Under the pieces are notes generated by a model. That model was not told the DNA's origin. It was given only the letters and a program-made list of their open reading frames with translations, and did not search any database. The translations under genes were made by a program, and so were the position numbers. A stretch of 64,000 nt of DNA from Endotrypanum monterogeii (taxonomy: Eukaryota; Euglenozoa; Kinetoplastea; Trypanosomatida; Trypanosomatidae). Within the stretch, counting starts at the first letter, position 1. Each line of letters opens with the position of its first letter. The DNA lies in NCBI GenBank assembly GCA_000333855.2, contig CM007315.1:1-64000 (forward strand). Direction: 5' to 3'. Below are positions 9,708 through 19,242 of the stretch, piece after piece.

Positions 9708-12700
9708 TCAGGAGGCGGTATGCTGGTTGTGTGTGACGGGTGAGCGCACGTGGGCAACAAGCACAACATCACTGGGAGTCTGAGAAGCCACCCAGCGAGC
9801 AAAACGCGCGCGCAGCTGGGCATGCCCCGGCAGAGCCGCTGCAACAGCAACTACATAGGCAAGCAGTGGCTGTCGGGGCCCATTCTCCACCTGCTGTTCC
9901 TCTATCTGCGGCACTGCGACGTTGTTGTTTTGTCGAGGTGCAGGCTCATTATCGACGTCGTCACGGGGAACAGCGGGCCTGTCAGCGTCATCTGTAGGCA
10001 CCAAGACAGGCGGGCCCAGACGGATATGCTGAAAGTCCATGATGGTCCGCCTTCGGTCGAAGGCTGCCCTCCTCTCGGCGCCGTCAACAAGAACCTCCAG
10101 TGGGCTCCTAAGCGACAGGCAAAAACACAGCGCAAGCAAAAAGAGCACCTGACACGTAGAGTAAAGGAGGCTCCCGTTGTAGGTGAAGTAGACTACGGCG
10201 ACAATAAACCGTACCAGGCCACTGTGAATTACCAGAGGAAGTACAACTGCGTGGATAGCTTTCATGGACAGGGTCCCTTCGAATAGCTGCGGCGCGTACT
10301 CGAGAAAGCGATGAAAAAGGGAGGTTCGCAACACCACTCCCTCGAAGAAAACCCACAAGGCGAGAGCCAGCGCACCAGTTGTCCACCGGAGCAACCACTG
10401 TAGCCACAAAGGTAGAGCTACGTAGTCTGCGGAAACGAGATCCACGTAGTTCAGATGCCACTTTGAGCACACCAATAAAGGAGCACAGAGTGCAATAAGT
10501 GCCCCGCAGCCCAAGCGAGTAACAGTAGCCATGTGCTCCACCGTTTTTATGGTGAGGTAGTGCAGTGCGTGACGCGGGCACGCGACGACGCTGTAGCGGC
10601 GGGAGTTGTCGAGTGATGACAAGAGTAGCAGCAGCACTGTATCGTTCTGCTCAATGGCTCCCTGAATCAGTACTGATACCATTTTGGTTGGCTTCACGTG
10701 GACAAGTCGGCGGCAGACGCACGTATCGACGCCAGTAAATTCAACTGAGGCGCCATAGAAAAACAGCGTGATAGCGCGCATCTTCCAGTTCTGCACGCTG
10801 CGGCGAATCTGAGGAAATACGTCGTTGAGGACGCCGTCGCGGCGAGGAAGGAGCATCAAAGCGAGGGCAAATCCGAGAACAGAAAACCACGAACACCAAG
10901 AGGCATACTCCACCGCTGCACCGATCATTAAGTGGACGCAGAGAAGCGTGACCACATAAGCAGAGGTTTCCACTATCTGGCTTCCCTGCGGCTGCAGTTC
11001 GACAGTTGCGCCATCCGTGTCCAAAAAGCACCTCCACAGCCACGACTGCGCGTGGGTATACAGCCGCTTTAAGATGTCGAACCAACAATACAAGAATTGG
11101 AAGTGCGCATCCAACTTCGAAGACGAATACAGAGATAGGTACGTAAGGGACTTTGGAAAGGCCTCTGGGAAAAGGTGGTGCAAAGAGAGAAACGCACCAA
11201 AGCCAACAAACACCGTGTACATCGCCACATAAACAGGCACCTCAAGTAGTGTGCGCCAAAAAGCACGTCCATGCAGACAAAGAAATGCAAAAAAGAAGTC
11301 GTTCTCAGCAAGGTCACTGGCAAGGGTCAGGTATGGTGCAAACACCACAAAGGAGCCGGTCAGCAACCACATCAGGGTAGTGCGCATGGTCGCGATGAGG
11401 GTAATCCAGGTGGAGAAGGTTGATATTCGGATTAAAACCCCGGCACTGTACCACACGAACTCCACTAAAGAAGCCGCAATGTTGTGGGCGGATGCAGACG
11501 AGACTGCTGCTCCACATGTCACGGTGTCAAACAACGGCGGGTACTCACCTCGCAGGACATCAGGGAGGACGAAAAAAAGGGCTCGTGCAACGTTGAGTGG
11601 CTGAACAACGGGTGCAAAACCGCTTGTCGCGCCATCGCAGTAGAGCGGAAGAAGGCGCTCGGCACGAAGTACTAGCCAAGCATCGCGTCTCTCCATGAGT
11701 GGGGCAACGTCGCCCTCTACAAAAAAGGGAATCAGACAGACGTACACAACGACGGGAATCACAACGCCCCACGTTACGCAGAGGGTAAGATTCAAAGCGA
11801 TGCTACGGGTGAAAAGACTGCATAGGAAAAGGGTGCGCGACGACCACGCACCAACATTTCGCCGATACCGCGAAGCGACACACAAGATAAGGGGCAGCTC
11901 CATCAGCCCTATCATGAAGGCCATGATCCAGTGCACGTACGGTGGCACTACAGCAACATTAACTGTCATTCCTGCTTGAATGAGCGGCGAGAGACCTGGA
12001 TGCGAAAGCAGCATCTTCGACACTATGTAAAGTATGTGGCAGAGCCACTTGAGAGTATACAAGGAGAGGTACCCCAGTACAACAGCACTGACACCCATCG
12101 TGTGCACAAGAAGTATCCTTGCCGAGTACCACAGCGGCCCGAAACTCCAAGAGCTTGAGTGATGAGCGGTTCCGTGGCTAGCGCGTACTTTCTCTTTGAG
12201 AAGCTGCAGCGTCGTGTCTTTGCTCATCTGCATCTCAGTAACAGAGAGGTAGCGGCTACGTGGTACACTTTCAGACGCTGTACTACACCGTGTGAAGGCC
12301 CTATTCAGTGCGGAGCTAGTCGCGCTGTCTAGGGCTGGTGTCGCTGATGGCTGCAGTGGCGCTTCCGGTGGGAGGCCAGCGATGGAGTCCTCGTGCAGAA
12401 ACGCCCATACGCTAAATTGTTCGAATAACCAGAGCAGCGCGAGCGGTACGATGGTGATGATAGCACCAAAAATGTATAGGGACTCGACAAAAAAAGGAAA
12501 ACCTCCGAGAGCTGTGTGTTGGAGTATCATGTGGGCCGAGACACTGCGCCACATCACTGTACTGGCAATCGAAACTACTGCACAGCACATCAGCACCTGC
12601 AGCGGCATAAACAGCGCCTTAAAGAAACGCTGTAATGGTCGTACCAGAAGCAGCTGTACGGCCAGCCGCAGACCTTCTAGAGAAGCGAGGGGTGGTGCGT

Positions 12701-12890
12701 CCTCCACAGCGACTTGAAAGGTATAGACGACGCCGCACACTTCACAGGAGAGCTCCCCACGCGAGGCGATCCACTCTGCCAGACAGTAGGGATGCGCATA
12801 CGCCATGGTCCCCTCACACTGGCAGGGACGCAGTATTGGATCGCCGTCTGACTGGCATATGCGGCACACAGCAGATGTCTCCGGTTCCAT
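9708..12890 (-). CDS. RING-CH multipass membrane protein (Doa10/MARCH6-like E3)
   Basis: Likely membrane-embedded E3 ubiquitin ligase for protein quality control at the ER or nuclear envelope. The extreme N-terminus carries a complete C4HC3 RING-CH (RINGv) finger: Cys9, Cys12, Cys23, Cys25, His33, Cys36, Cys49 and Cys52. About a dozen or more hydrophobic segments follow through residue 950, then a Pro/Asn/Gln/Asp-rich hydrophilic tail. The N-terminal RING-CH, high membrane-segment count and 1060-residue length are those of Doa10/TEB4 (MARCH6) rather than two-segment MARCH proteins. I infer the family from architecture and cannot align the TEB4-Doa10 core. The ATG at 12890 lies directly before the finger, leaving little doubt about the start. 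Confidence 0.85.
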   Translation of the reverse strand: MEPETSAVCRICQSDGDPILRPCQCEGTMAYAHPYCLAEWIASRGELSCEVCGVVYTFQVAVEDAPPLASLEGLRLAVQLLLVRPLQRFFKALFMPLQVLMCCAVVSIASTVMWRSVSAHMILQHTALGGFPFFVESLYIFGAIITIVPLALLWLFEQFSVWAFLHEDSIAGLPPEAPLQPSATPALDSATSSALNRAFTRCSTASESVPRSRYLSVTEMQMSKDTTLQLLKEKVRASHGTAHHSSSWSFGPLWYSARILLVHTMGVSAVVLGYLSLYTLKWLCHILYIVSKMLLSHPGLSPLIQAGMTVNVAVVPPYVHWIMAFMIGLMELPLILCVASRYRRNVGAWSSRTLFLCSLFTRSIALNLTLCVTWGVVIPVVVYVCLIPFFVEGDVAPLMERRDAWLVLRAERLLPLYCDGATSGFAPVVQPLNVARALFFVLPDVLRGEYPPLFDTVTCGAAVSSASAHNIAASLVEFVWYSAGVLIRISTFSTWITLIATMRTTLMWLLTGSFVVFAPYLTLASDLAENDFFFAFLCLHGRAFWRTLLEVPVYVAMYTVFVGFGAFLSLHHLFPEAFPKSLTYLSLYSSSKLDAHFQFLYCWFDILKRLYTHAQSWLWRCFLDTDGATVELQPQGSQIVETSAYVVTLLCVHLMIGAAVEYASWCSWFSVLGFALALMLLPRRDGVLNDVFPQIRRSVQNWKMRAITLFFYGASVEFTGVDTCVCRRLVHVKPTKMVSVLIQGAIEQNDTVLLLLLSSLDNSRRYSVVACPRHALHYLTIKTVEHMATVTRLGCGALIALCAPLLVCSKWHLNYVDLVSADYVALPLWLQWLLRWTTGALALALWVFFEGVVLRTSLFHRFLEYAPQLFEGTLSMKAIHAVVLPLVIHSGLVRFIVAVVYFTYNGSLLYSTCQVLFLLALCFCLSLRSPLEVLVDGAERRAAFDRRRTIMDFQHIRLGPPVLVPTDDADRPAVPRDDVDNEPAPRQNNNVAVPQIEEQQVENGPRQPLLAYVVAVAAALPGHAQLRARFARWVASQTPSDVVLVAHVRSPVTHNQHTAS

Positions 12891-14390
12891 TGCCGGTGAG
12901 CCGGTGGCGCTTCCCTAGCGCAAAATCAAACTACCTTTATACGTACGTGTGTGTGTGTGTGTGTGTGTTGCGGCAGAGGTTTGGGTTTTCTCCTGTTGGG
13001 GGAGAAAGTGTACTCTAAATGAACACAATGGAGGACACGAGGAGAAGGCGGTAGGGAAGATACATAGATCCTTGACATCGCTCAAGGGAGCAAAATGGCC
13101 TTGCGGCGTGCCGAGGTGCAACCTTGTTGAGGGCCTACGGAGCAGGGCCATTTCCAATGGTGTTTTGGACACTGGCTGCCAAATATAGCCGTTGCTGCTT
13201 ACCCGCGTTGGCCTGCGATGTAAGTGTTCTGAGAAGCAACGTTTTACTTTTTACATGAATAATTATATACCGCGTGGTTTTTTTTTTTTTAAGGTGTAAC
13301 GATACGTCGACGAACAGATCTGAGCGTTGTGTCGTGGTCGGGAGGAGGGGCCGATGAAATGATCAGCACATACCAGAGGGAGGCGTGAATGGGTGTGAAG
13401 GTTTGCTGCTGGGCAAAACTTTGCGTGTTGAGGCCATAAAGCATTTTCGAGCAACGTCACTTATTGGTGATGCATTCAGACAGTGAACGATCTTCCTTCC
13501 TCTTTTTTTTTCTCGGAAGGCAGCTATTTTCACAAATACGACTCAAAGCAGATCGTGTCAAAGTGTCACGTGCTGTGGTCCTCACGTGACGTCTGACAAG
13601 TCCTTCCCTTTCGTGCAGCCTCCGTTCTCAGTCACCGACGCCCATATAAAGACGGACGAACAAAAAAAAAATAGAAGGAAAGAGGCGTGCGTTTAGGATT
13701 TCACCATGAATTCCGTATTGAAAGAGGAAGTGCACAAACATGAGCAGATGTGAAAGATGAGCGGGAATGGACAAAAGATAAGAATACGGCCCGTTATACC
13801 GTGTTCGGCGTGTGCATTCTCTGCTGTAGCCCATTGTGTACATGAAAACGCCATGATAAAACCTCGACTCCACGCAACGACTTTAACGGGTAGTGCAAGT
13901 GCAGCGGAAGAAATGCTTCACTGCAGTGGCCGACGCAGCTATCAGAAAAAAGACTTTGCAACGTGCGCAACACAGTCCTACTTGTCTGTGAACCCGACAC
14001 CTAACCCTGTTGGACTGAGCGAGATGTAGTGCAGATCACTGGGAAGTTCGGAGGCCACCCACCACCACCGCCAGACGGTGAGGACTTGGCAGGAAGCCGG
14101 CCAGTCACGCTAACATTCTGCTCACGCCCTGGCTGGTAGAAGCATCCTCCCCCAAGAGACCATTGCGGCCCAGAGCTTCTCATTACACTACTACCCAACA
14201 CACACACACAACAAAAAAAAAAAAACGTCTTCCACTCCACTATCTACGCGATATATGCGATTTGTCCCCTTCAATGGGAGGAAGGGTGAACGCGTGAAGG
14301 AGTATCTCACTGGTTGTGACCACTTCTCTCCGCAGCGGGTGCGCGCACGATAGGGAATAACGCTTTGTGAAGAAAGAAACGAAACTGCTG
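12891..14390. other. Intergenic: cyclophilin 3' region and RING-CH 5' region
   Basis: About 1.5 kb with no coding frame of quality. It holds a GT microsatellite (about 12947-12968), a T12 run (13279-13290), a possible SIDER-like segment (about 14030-14215, listed separately) and an A run (14212-14224). Confidence 0.6.
14030..14215 (-). mobile_element. Possible degenerate SIDER-type retroposon remnant
   Basis: Read on the minus strand this stretch has successive words such as TCTACCAGCCAGGGCGTGAG, GTGACTGGCCGGCTTCCTGC and GTGGCCTCCGAAC. From memory they resemble the GC-rich body of Leishmania SIDER2 elements. It lies in the cyclophilin 3' UTR in sense orientation, the usual place for SIDERs. 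The resemblance is recalled rather than aligned, and the 79-nt signatures were not verified. Confidence 0.35.
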
Positions 14391-15080
14391 CTAAATGCCC
14401 ATTTCCTGTACAACGCCACAGTTGCTGATCATCACAGTCTTGCTGGGTTTACCGTGTGGAGCTCCGTAGGCTTCAAGCTTCTTGACTTGCTCATAGCCCT
14501 GAAGTACTTGTCCGAACACAACGTGTTTCCCGTCCAACCACGGGCACGCAACGGTGCAAATGAAGAACTGTGAGCCGTTGGTGTTGCGGCCAGCGTTGGC
14601 CATGGAAAGAATACCCGGGCCCTTGTGCTTGCCTGCTTTGCCCTGGAAGGACTCATCTTTGAAGCGTGTGCCATAGATTGAGCAGCCCCCGGTGCCGTTG
14701 CCCTTGGTGATATCGCCGCCCTGTATCATAAAGTCTGGGATGATGCGGTGAAACACGCAGCCCTTGTAGGTGAGTAGATTTCCATCCGGCGACTTGCTGC
14801 TCGTTCCCCTGCACAGCTCGCGGAAACTCCTCGCCGTGACGGGGACAGTGTCGTCGAACAGTTCAAACTCGATTCGTCCAATGGACTTCTCGGTTGCTAG
14901 ACCAAAAAAAGAGGAGCCGCTCTGTTCAGCAACTTCGAAAAACACGCGGCTATTGCGCGGGTTTGTGACGTACGGTGGGAGGTACGGCGCGTCTGCCGAG
15001 GCCGCAGTAGTGCTAGGGGCAGCGACATACGCGTGGAGGGCACCGCCTGCAAGGAGAGCGCACGAGAATCGAAGGGCCAT
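14391..15080 (-). CDS. Cyclophilin-type peptidyl-prolyl isomerase with signal sequence
   Basis: Catalyses cis-trans isomerisation of peptidyl-proline bonds. The protein is 229 residues: a hydrophobic N-terminal signal or anchor ([20 protein letters not shown]), a linker, then a full cyclophilin domain from about residue 47. The catalytic and cyclosporin-binding stretches are recognisable: [14 protein letters not shown] (active-site Arg, Phe, Gln), NGSQFFI, and [10 protein letters not shown] with the Trp linked to cyclosporin sensitivity. The frame is open upstream to 15350 through low-complexity, UTR-like sequence, so I start at the ATG ending at 15080. That start has a good acceptor 75 nt upstream and places the signal peptide first. 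Secretory pathway or organellar location is inferred from the leader. Leishmania has many cyclophilins, so I give no number. Confidence 0.9.
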   Translation of the reverse strand: MALRFSCALLAGGALHAYVAAPSTTAASADAPYLPPYVTNPRNSRVFFEVAEQSGSSFFGLATEKSIGRIEFELFDDTVPVTARSFRELCRGTSSKSPDGNLLTYKGCVFHRIIPDFMIQGGDITKGNGTGGCSIYGTRFKDESFQGKAGKHKGPGILSMANAGRNTNGSQFFICTVACPWLDGKHVVFGQVLQGYEQVKKLEAYGAPHGKPSKTVMISNCGVVQEMGI

Positions 15081-15615
15081 TTTGGAGCGACGAGAAGAGA
15101 AACAAAACAAAAAAAAGGGGGGGAGAGGTTTTGTGCGTGTTGCGGGGCGACTTGTCTGCGTATGCACAAAAAGAGAGAGGAAAAAAGGGAATTTGCGTTG
15201 GTAGAACGAAATCAGTGTAAGACGCCCCATAAAAGAAGTTGAGGCGATAGTGTTATTGGAGAGCGGGAGTGACGGGGTAGGTTGGGTGGCGGTGGTGGTT
15301 GGGAGGAGGAGGGAGTTGGACGGAGATAACAGGTCTCGAATGGTCAGCAAAAGGAAGATAGGTTAACACACTGATCATGTATATACATCATTCTATATAT
15401 CTATATATATATATATATATTCATGTGTGTTTTGTATGGAGAGCTACTTCATTCGATGGCGCCCCGCTGCTTCTCCATCTCGCATGGATCCTGAGAAACA
15501 GTGCGTGTGTTTGTATCACTATTGCTCTTTTCGATAGTGTTGTTTCCTCGATAAGTACAAAAGGGTGGAGAGAATCGGATCGCGGGCGAGAAAGCCCATG
15601 AGCTCTTCCAGGGAA
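15081..15615. other. Intergenic with AT microsatellite
   Basis: Holds the cyclophilin 5' UTR and two pyrimidine tracts, an AT microsatellite (about 15390-15420), and the 3' region of the next gene. No separate gene seen. Confidence 0.6.
15156..15157 (-). promoter_or_regulatory. Predicted trans-splice acceptor for cyclophilin
   Basis: Minus-strand polypyrimidine tract (about 15192-15168), first AG at 15157-15156, 5' UTR about 75 nt. A second pyrimidine tract lies closer to the ATG (15120-15092), so an alternative site is possible. Confidence 0.4.
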
Positions 15616-16017
15616 TCAGTAGCCTGGGGGGCGTGGAAGGTTCTGGATGCCGCGTGCGATGGCGCTGGCGCCGTCGATGGGGGTGATACCCCACCATCGG
15701 TACCGAAAGAAGCAGAAAGCAAAGTACACAACTAAAACGATGGGCCCGATAATCGACACGTTGGCGACAGTGAGCAGTTTTTTGATTTTAAACTTTTGAT
15801 CCACTGGAACCCTACTCAGTTTGTCCTCGAACATGGACAACTCCTCATTTCGCTCCTTCCAGCGGCGGTAAGACCAGCGGTTAATAGGGTGAGTATCCTT
15901 GTTCTCTTCCCAGTAGGTGCGCTCCCGTAATGCTTCCTTTTTGAGTGTTTTGTTAAAGGCATACAGCCGCGCGGCATTCACCCGGCCTGTCGCACCTCTC
16001 TTTACAAAGTTTGTCAT
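15616..16017 (-). CDS. Small single-pass membrane protein, conserved-looking, function unknown
   Basis: 133 residues, not recognised. The N-terminal 80 residues are hydrophilic and rich in Arg, Lys and Glu (MTNFVKRGATGRV, then a Trp/Tyr-containing helical stretch). A single membrane segment lies at about 81-101 (ANVSIIGPIVLVVYFAFCFF), followed by a short basic-aromatic tail RYRWW and a Gly/Pro-rich C-terminus. The basic N-terminus plus one membrane span resembles accessory subunits of trypanosomatid mitochondrial inner-membrane complexes; that is inference only. The frame continues six codons upstream without an ATG, so the start is the ATG ending at 16017. Confidence 0.75.
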   Translation of the reverse strand: MTNFVKRGATGRVNAARLYAFNKTLKKEALRERTYWEENKDTHPINRWSYRRWKERNEELSMFEDKLSRVPVDQKFKIKKLLTVANVSIIGPIVLVVYFAFCFFRYRWWGITPIDGASAIARGIQNLPRPPGY

Positions 16018-16383
16018 GCCGCTCGACGCTTTCACACCAGTATATGCGCGTGGACAACAGTGAGTTGAGCAGGTGTACTACACACCGCAGTATGAGGTCG
16101 GAGGCGGGGGGAGTGATGCAGGAAAAAAAAAATGGAAGAGGAGTAGCGGATCTTCGACAGCGCTGAGAATGTCGACGACTGTAACACAACACTTTCGTAG
16201 CACCAACAGACAAAAACTACGAGTGTGCACAATATGACGGTCACTGCTCCTCCCGTGTGAGACAGCTCCGGAAGGCCAACATCGGTCTTTGTCCTGTTTC
16301 GTTGTTTCATTTTTTTTCTTCCTCATGTTTCTCATCACTCACGTAGACAGTGTTCCATTTCCCATGTCACCCCCGAGCTCCAC
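16018..16383. other. Intergenic
   Basis: Short spacer with A-rich and T-rich tracts (16121-16130, 16309-16318) that read as pyrimidine tract and 3' UTR on the minus strand. No gene seen. Confidence 0.6.
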
Positions 16384-19242
16384 TTACCCGAGCGTCTTTT
16401 GAGCGCGGAGGTGTGCCGCGCTGGAGAGGTGTACCACCCACTCGGCCACCGACACGTGCTCTCGGCAGATGCGGCATAGAACAGTGCGGTCTTTCGCGGC
16501 AAAGTTCTCCGCTGGCTGGCCACGCTGTCCTCTCCCGAGTCTCCCCTGTCGCGGCTGCTGGGTTCGGCGCGGCGGCACAATGCCCTTACGTAGATTGTCG
16601 AGCGTTTCCATTCGCAAGTGCTTCTGAGGGTACCCCGGGAAGTGAAGCTCCAGGTATTTTTGAAACTGCGGAACCTTTGCGGCGTTTTCGTACAGCTGCT
16701 TGAACTGGAGGTACGACTGTGTGATCATCGTAACATCGTTCTGTACAATTGACCCCGAGGCGGTGCGCCGCTTGCGCCACCGCAACTTGTACTGTGCACA
16801 AAGGCGGTCGAGGTCGGCCTGTTTATCTGGCGGTAGACCAACCCGGAGTCGACTGTCCCCCTGGTTAACCCTCATGAGGCACCCCGCCAGCCGCTCAAAC
16901 GGCGTTGCATCGAGGCCAATGTAGCCGCCCTTGTGTATATCGAGCGGCGGTATCGTTTTGTGCCTGCTGAGGTGACGGGCAAGCGTCTGAAGACACTCCT
17001 CCCATGGGTACGGCCCGTGAATTCCGTATTGCTTCCATTTGGGTAGACTTTCTAGGTCCCGCAGTTGATAAACCTGGAGGTAGGTGACCTCACCGCGCTC
17101 ATGCATTCTGTATCCACGGCGCACGTATTGGTAGAACATGCTCATGGAGACTGGGGTCTCCCCCACCACCCAGGCATCATTTGTTTTGGGGTATCGATTG
17201 CATTCATGGACTATACGCTTCATCTCACCAAAGATACTCTTCCACGGGAGTCGTGCGGCGCGATGCAGCCGATCAGCGTCGCGAGTAGTATAGCGCACAC
17301 CACGCCTAATGGCTGGCAGAACAAACTGATGGAGTTCCTCTGACGTCACCTTGAGCGAGCGGACGCCAACAACACCAATGTCGTAAGACTTTTTCCGGGG
17401 GTCAATCATGTACTCGAACAGAGTCGGGTCCTCGTCCATGAGCGCATCCGTAAAAGGAACTAGAGTGGAGAAGCTCTGCAGATTGGTGGGGTGATCCGCG
17501 GTGTAGCGCTCGTCGAAGACAGCTGGCAGAAACACAAATGACGGCGGCTTTCCTTCAAATTTGTTCAGTGGGCGACAAATGCTCTGAATGATGTCGCGCG
17601 AGCTGTACCGCGGCGCAGCAAAAAATACGGCGTTCAGGTCAGCAATCTCCACTCCTTCCTGGAAGAGGCGCACATTGAGCAGCAGGCACCGCTTCGCTGT
17701 CGTGAAGGACTCCAGAGTTTTGGCCACCGCCGTGCTGCCCATGCGGGAATGGGCGATGAGCACAGAAAACGCAGGAACGTCGCTGGGAGGCGCCTCCTTT
17801 AGCAAATCCTCATGAAGTTTCATGGCGTGGGCGATGTCACGGCAAAAGACAAGCATCTTATCCACCAGGCGCATCGCCTCAAACAGGTATGGATTCATGC
17901 ACGACAAACTGCCACCCAGCACTACGCGAACAGAGAAGGGGTTCACATAACCGTTGTTGATACCTTCGCGGAGGTAGTAGCGGTAGGCGATGCCGCCGAA
18001 GTAGCTAGTATCACTCATTTTTATGGGTGTGTCGTAGGTAGGGGTTGCGGTAAGAAACAGCCGCTGGCCGTGCAAGGGGAGCTTCAGCATGGTATTGAAT
18101 GCGGTATTGTCCGTGCTGCCGCACACGCGATGGCACTCGTCGAAAACAGTAAGCTGGAAAATATTCAAATCTTTCAGGAGTGGCGATGAGTGGTAGGTTG
18201 AGATCACCACTACTTTGGGATTGCCCAAGATGGTCTCACGCACCTCATTGGGCTTGGTAGTCATGGATTGAGAGCGATTGTCGCCCAGCACCACCGGTAG
18301 AGGGTCAGATCCGATGATAAGCAACGGCGTATCTTCAAGACCGTAGGCAACCAGCTTGCGCGCTGTCTGCCGGAGAAGAGACAGCCCCGGGACGAGGTAA
18401 AGCACACGTGCGCTGCCTTTTTCTTCGAGTATGTGCTGAATAATGCGGTACGCGACCGGTGTTTTGCCGCATCTGCACGCAATCTGACAAACAGCTTTCT
18501 TGTTTCCTGCCAACTCCGCCATGAGGCGGGTCACAGCCTCTTGTTGGTACGGCCGCAGGTCGTGAAGCGAATAGTCGTTGTTGTCGATCCAAGTGGTGAG
18601 GAAGCTAAGGTCTGAGTTACTGAGGCCCTCCTCGTCGTCATAGTCATCTGTTCTTATAGCAGCATCACCGTCGCAGCTGTCGAGGGTCGAGCGATACGCG
18701 GACATGTTGGTCTTGGCGTCATTGAGAACTTCGCGGTATGGCGCAATCGTGGCGGTGGCCTGAGCAGGAAGCAAAGAAGTTATTTCTTGCTCCTCGGCTC
18801 CATCTGCAGGGTTCACGTTCGTGGGGGGAGACGGGAATCGCTGCTGACAAGGGATGCCTGGTACAGTTTTGGTCAGTAAGCTGTGGTAGTTTGGAAGCGT
18901 GCGCTGGACAACGGGGAGGTCGAGCTTACGTGCAAGTACCGCCGCTGTCTTGGTTACTTCATCTTCGCTGAGCCGAATTAACTCGCGGTGCTCGACACGT
19001 TTATCACTGAGGCAAAACAGCACCGACTGCTCCAGCAGCAGAGCCTCTTTGCTGGACCGGCACTCGAAGACAGAGGCATAGTACCACTCGGGTGTGAAGC
19101 ATGTCGTGAAAGAGGCCATGTCAAGACGCGTTTCCAGGCAGCTGCTGTAGCCGACCTTTACGAAACCAGCTGCCTTGAGCCATGGGTGTTGTGCTACATA
19201 GAAGCCAATCGTCTTCAGAAAGCACGATGTACAGCTGAGCAT
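16384..19242 (-). CDS. SF2 DEAD/H helicase with GIY-YIG-like N-terminus and C-terminal zinc finger
   Basis: 952-residue multidomain nucleic-acid enzyme. Residues 10-90 look like a T5orf172/MUG113 (GIY-YIG superfamily) domain: GFYV near 13-16, FVKVGYSS at 27-34, a conserved-position Arg39 and a Glu71 in LLLEQSV. A disordered acidic linker (145-215) leads into the helicase core. Core motifs are LRPYQQEAV at 229-237, Walker A CRCGKT at 256-261, DECH at 368-371, LTATP at 397-401, QEGVEIADL at 528-536 and the motif VI region QSICRPLN at 553-560. Residues 600-900 are basic and Trp-rich, possibly helicase-associated modules. A C2H2-type finger closes the protein: Cys923, Cys926, His938, His944. The start ATG at 19242 is needed for the N-terminal domain. 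Substrate (DNA or RNA) and compartment are unknown. The core resembles type III restriction or A18-like helicases. Confidence 0.85.
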   Translation of the reverse strand: MLSCTSCFLKTIGFYVAQHPWLKAAGFVKVGYSSCLETRLDMASFTTCFTPEWYYASVFECRSSKEALLLEQSVLFCLSDKRVEHRELIRLSEDEVTKTAAVLARKLDLPVVQRTLPNYHSLLTKTVPGIPCQQRFPSPPTNVNPADGAEEQEITSLLPAQATATIAPYREVLNDAKTNMSAYRSTLDSCDGDAAIRTDDYDDEEGLSNSDLSFLTTWIDNNDYSLHDLRPYQQEAVTRLMAELAGNKKAVCQIACRCGKTPVAYRIIQHILEEKGSARVLYLVPGLSLLRQTARKLVAYGLEDTPLLIIGSDPLPVVLGDNRSQSMTTKPNEVRETILGNPKVVVISTYHSSPLLKDLNIFQLTVFDECHRVCGSTDNTAFNTMLKLPLHGQRLFLTATPTYDTPIKMSDTSYFGGIAYRYYLREGINNGYVNPFSVRVVLGGSLSCMNPYLFEAMRLVDKMLVFCRDIAHAMKLHEDLLKEAPPSDVPAFSVLIAHSRMGSTAVAKTLESFTTAKRCLLLNVRLFQEGVEIADLNAVFFAAPRYSSRDIIQSICRPLNKFEGKPPSFVFLPAVFDERYTADHPTNLQSFSTLVPFTDALMDEDPTLFEYMIDPRKKSYDIGVVGVRSLKVTSEELHQFVLPAIRRGVRYTTRDADRLHRAARLPWKSIFGEMKRIVHECNRYPKTNDAWVVGETPVSMSMFYQYVRRGYRMHERGEVTYLQVYQLRDLESLPKWKQYGIHGPYPWEECLQTLARHLSRHKTIPPLDIHKGGYIGLDATPFERLAGCLMRVNQGDSRLRVGLPPDKQADLDRLCAQYKLRWRKRRTASGSIVQNDVTMITQSYLQFKQLYENAAKVPQFQKYLELHFPGYPQKHLRMETLDNLRKGIVPPRRTQQPRQGRLGRGQRGQPAENFAAKDRTVLCRICREHVSVAEWVVHLSSAAHLRAQKTLG

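Noticed and set aside
12690..13020. Plus-strand frames overlapping the RING-CH gene start
   Set aside because: They are opposite-strand shadows of a strongly supported gene with an intact zinc finger.
14001..14015. Possible interstitial telomere repeat
   Set aside because: Only about one and a half copies of the hexamer; expected by chance.
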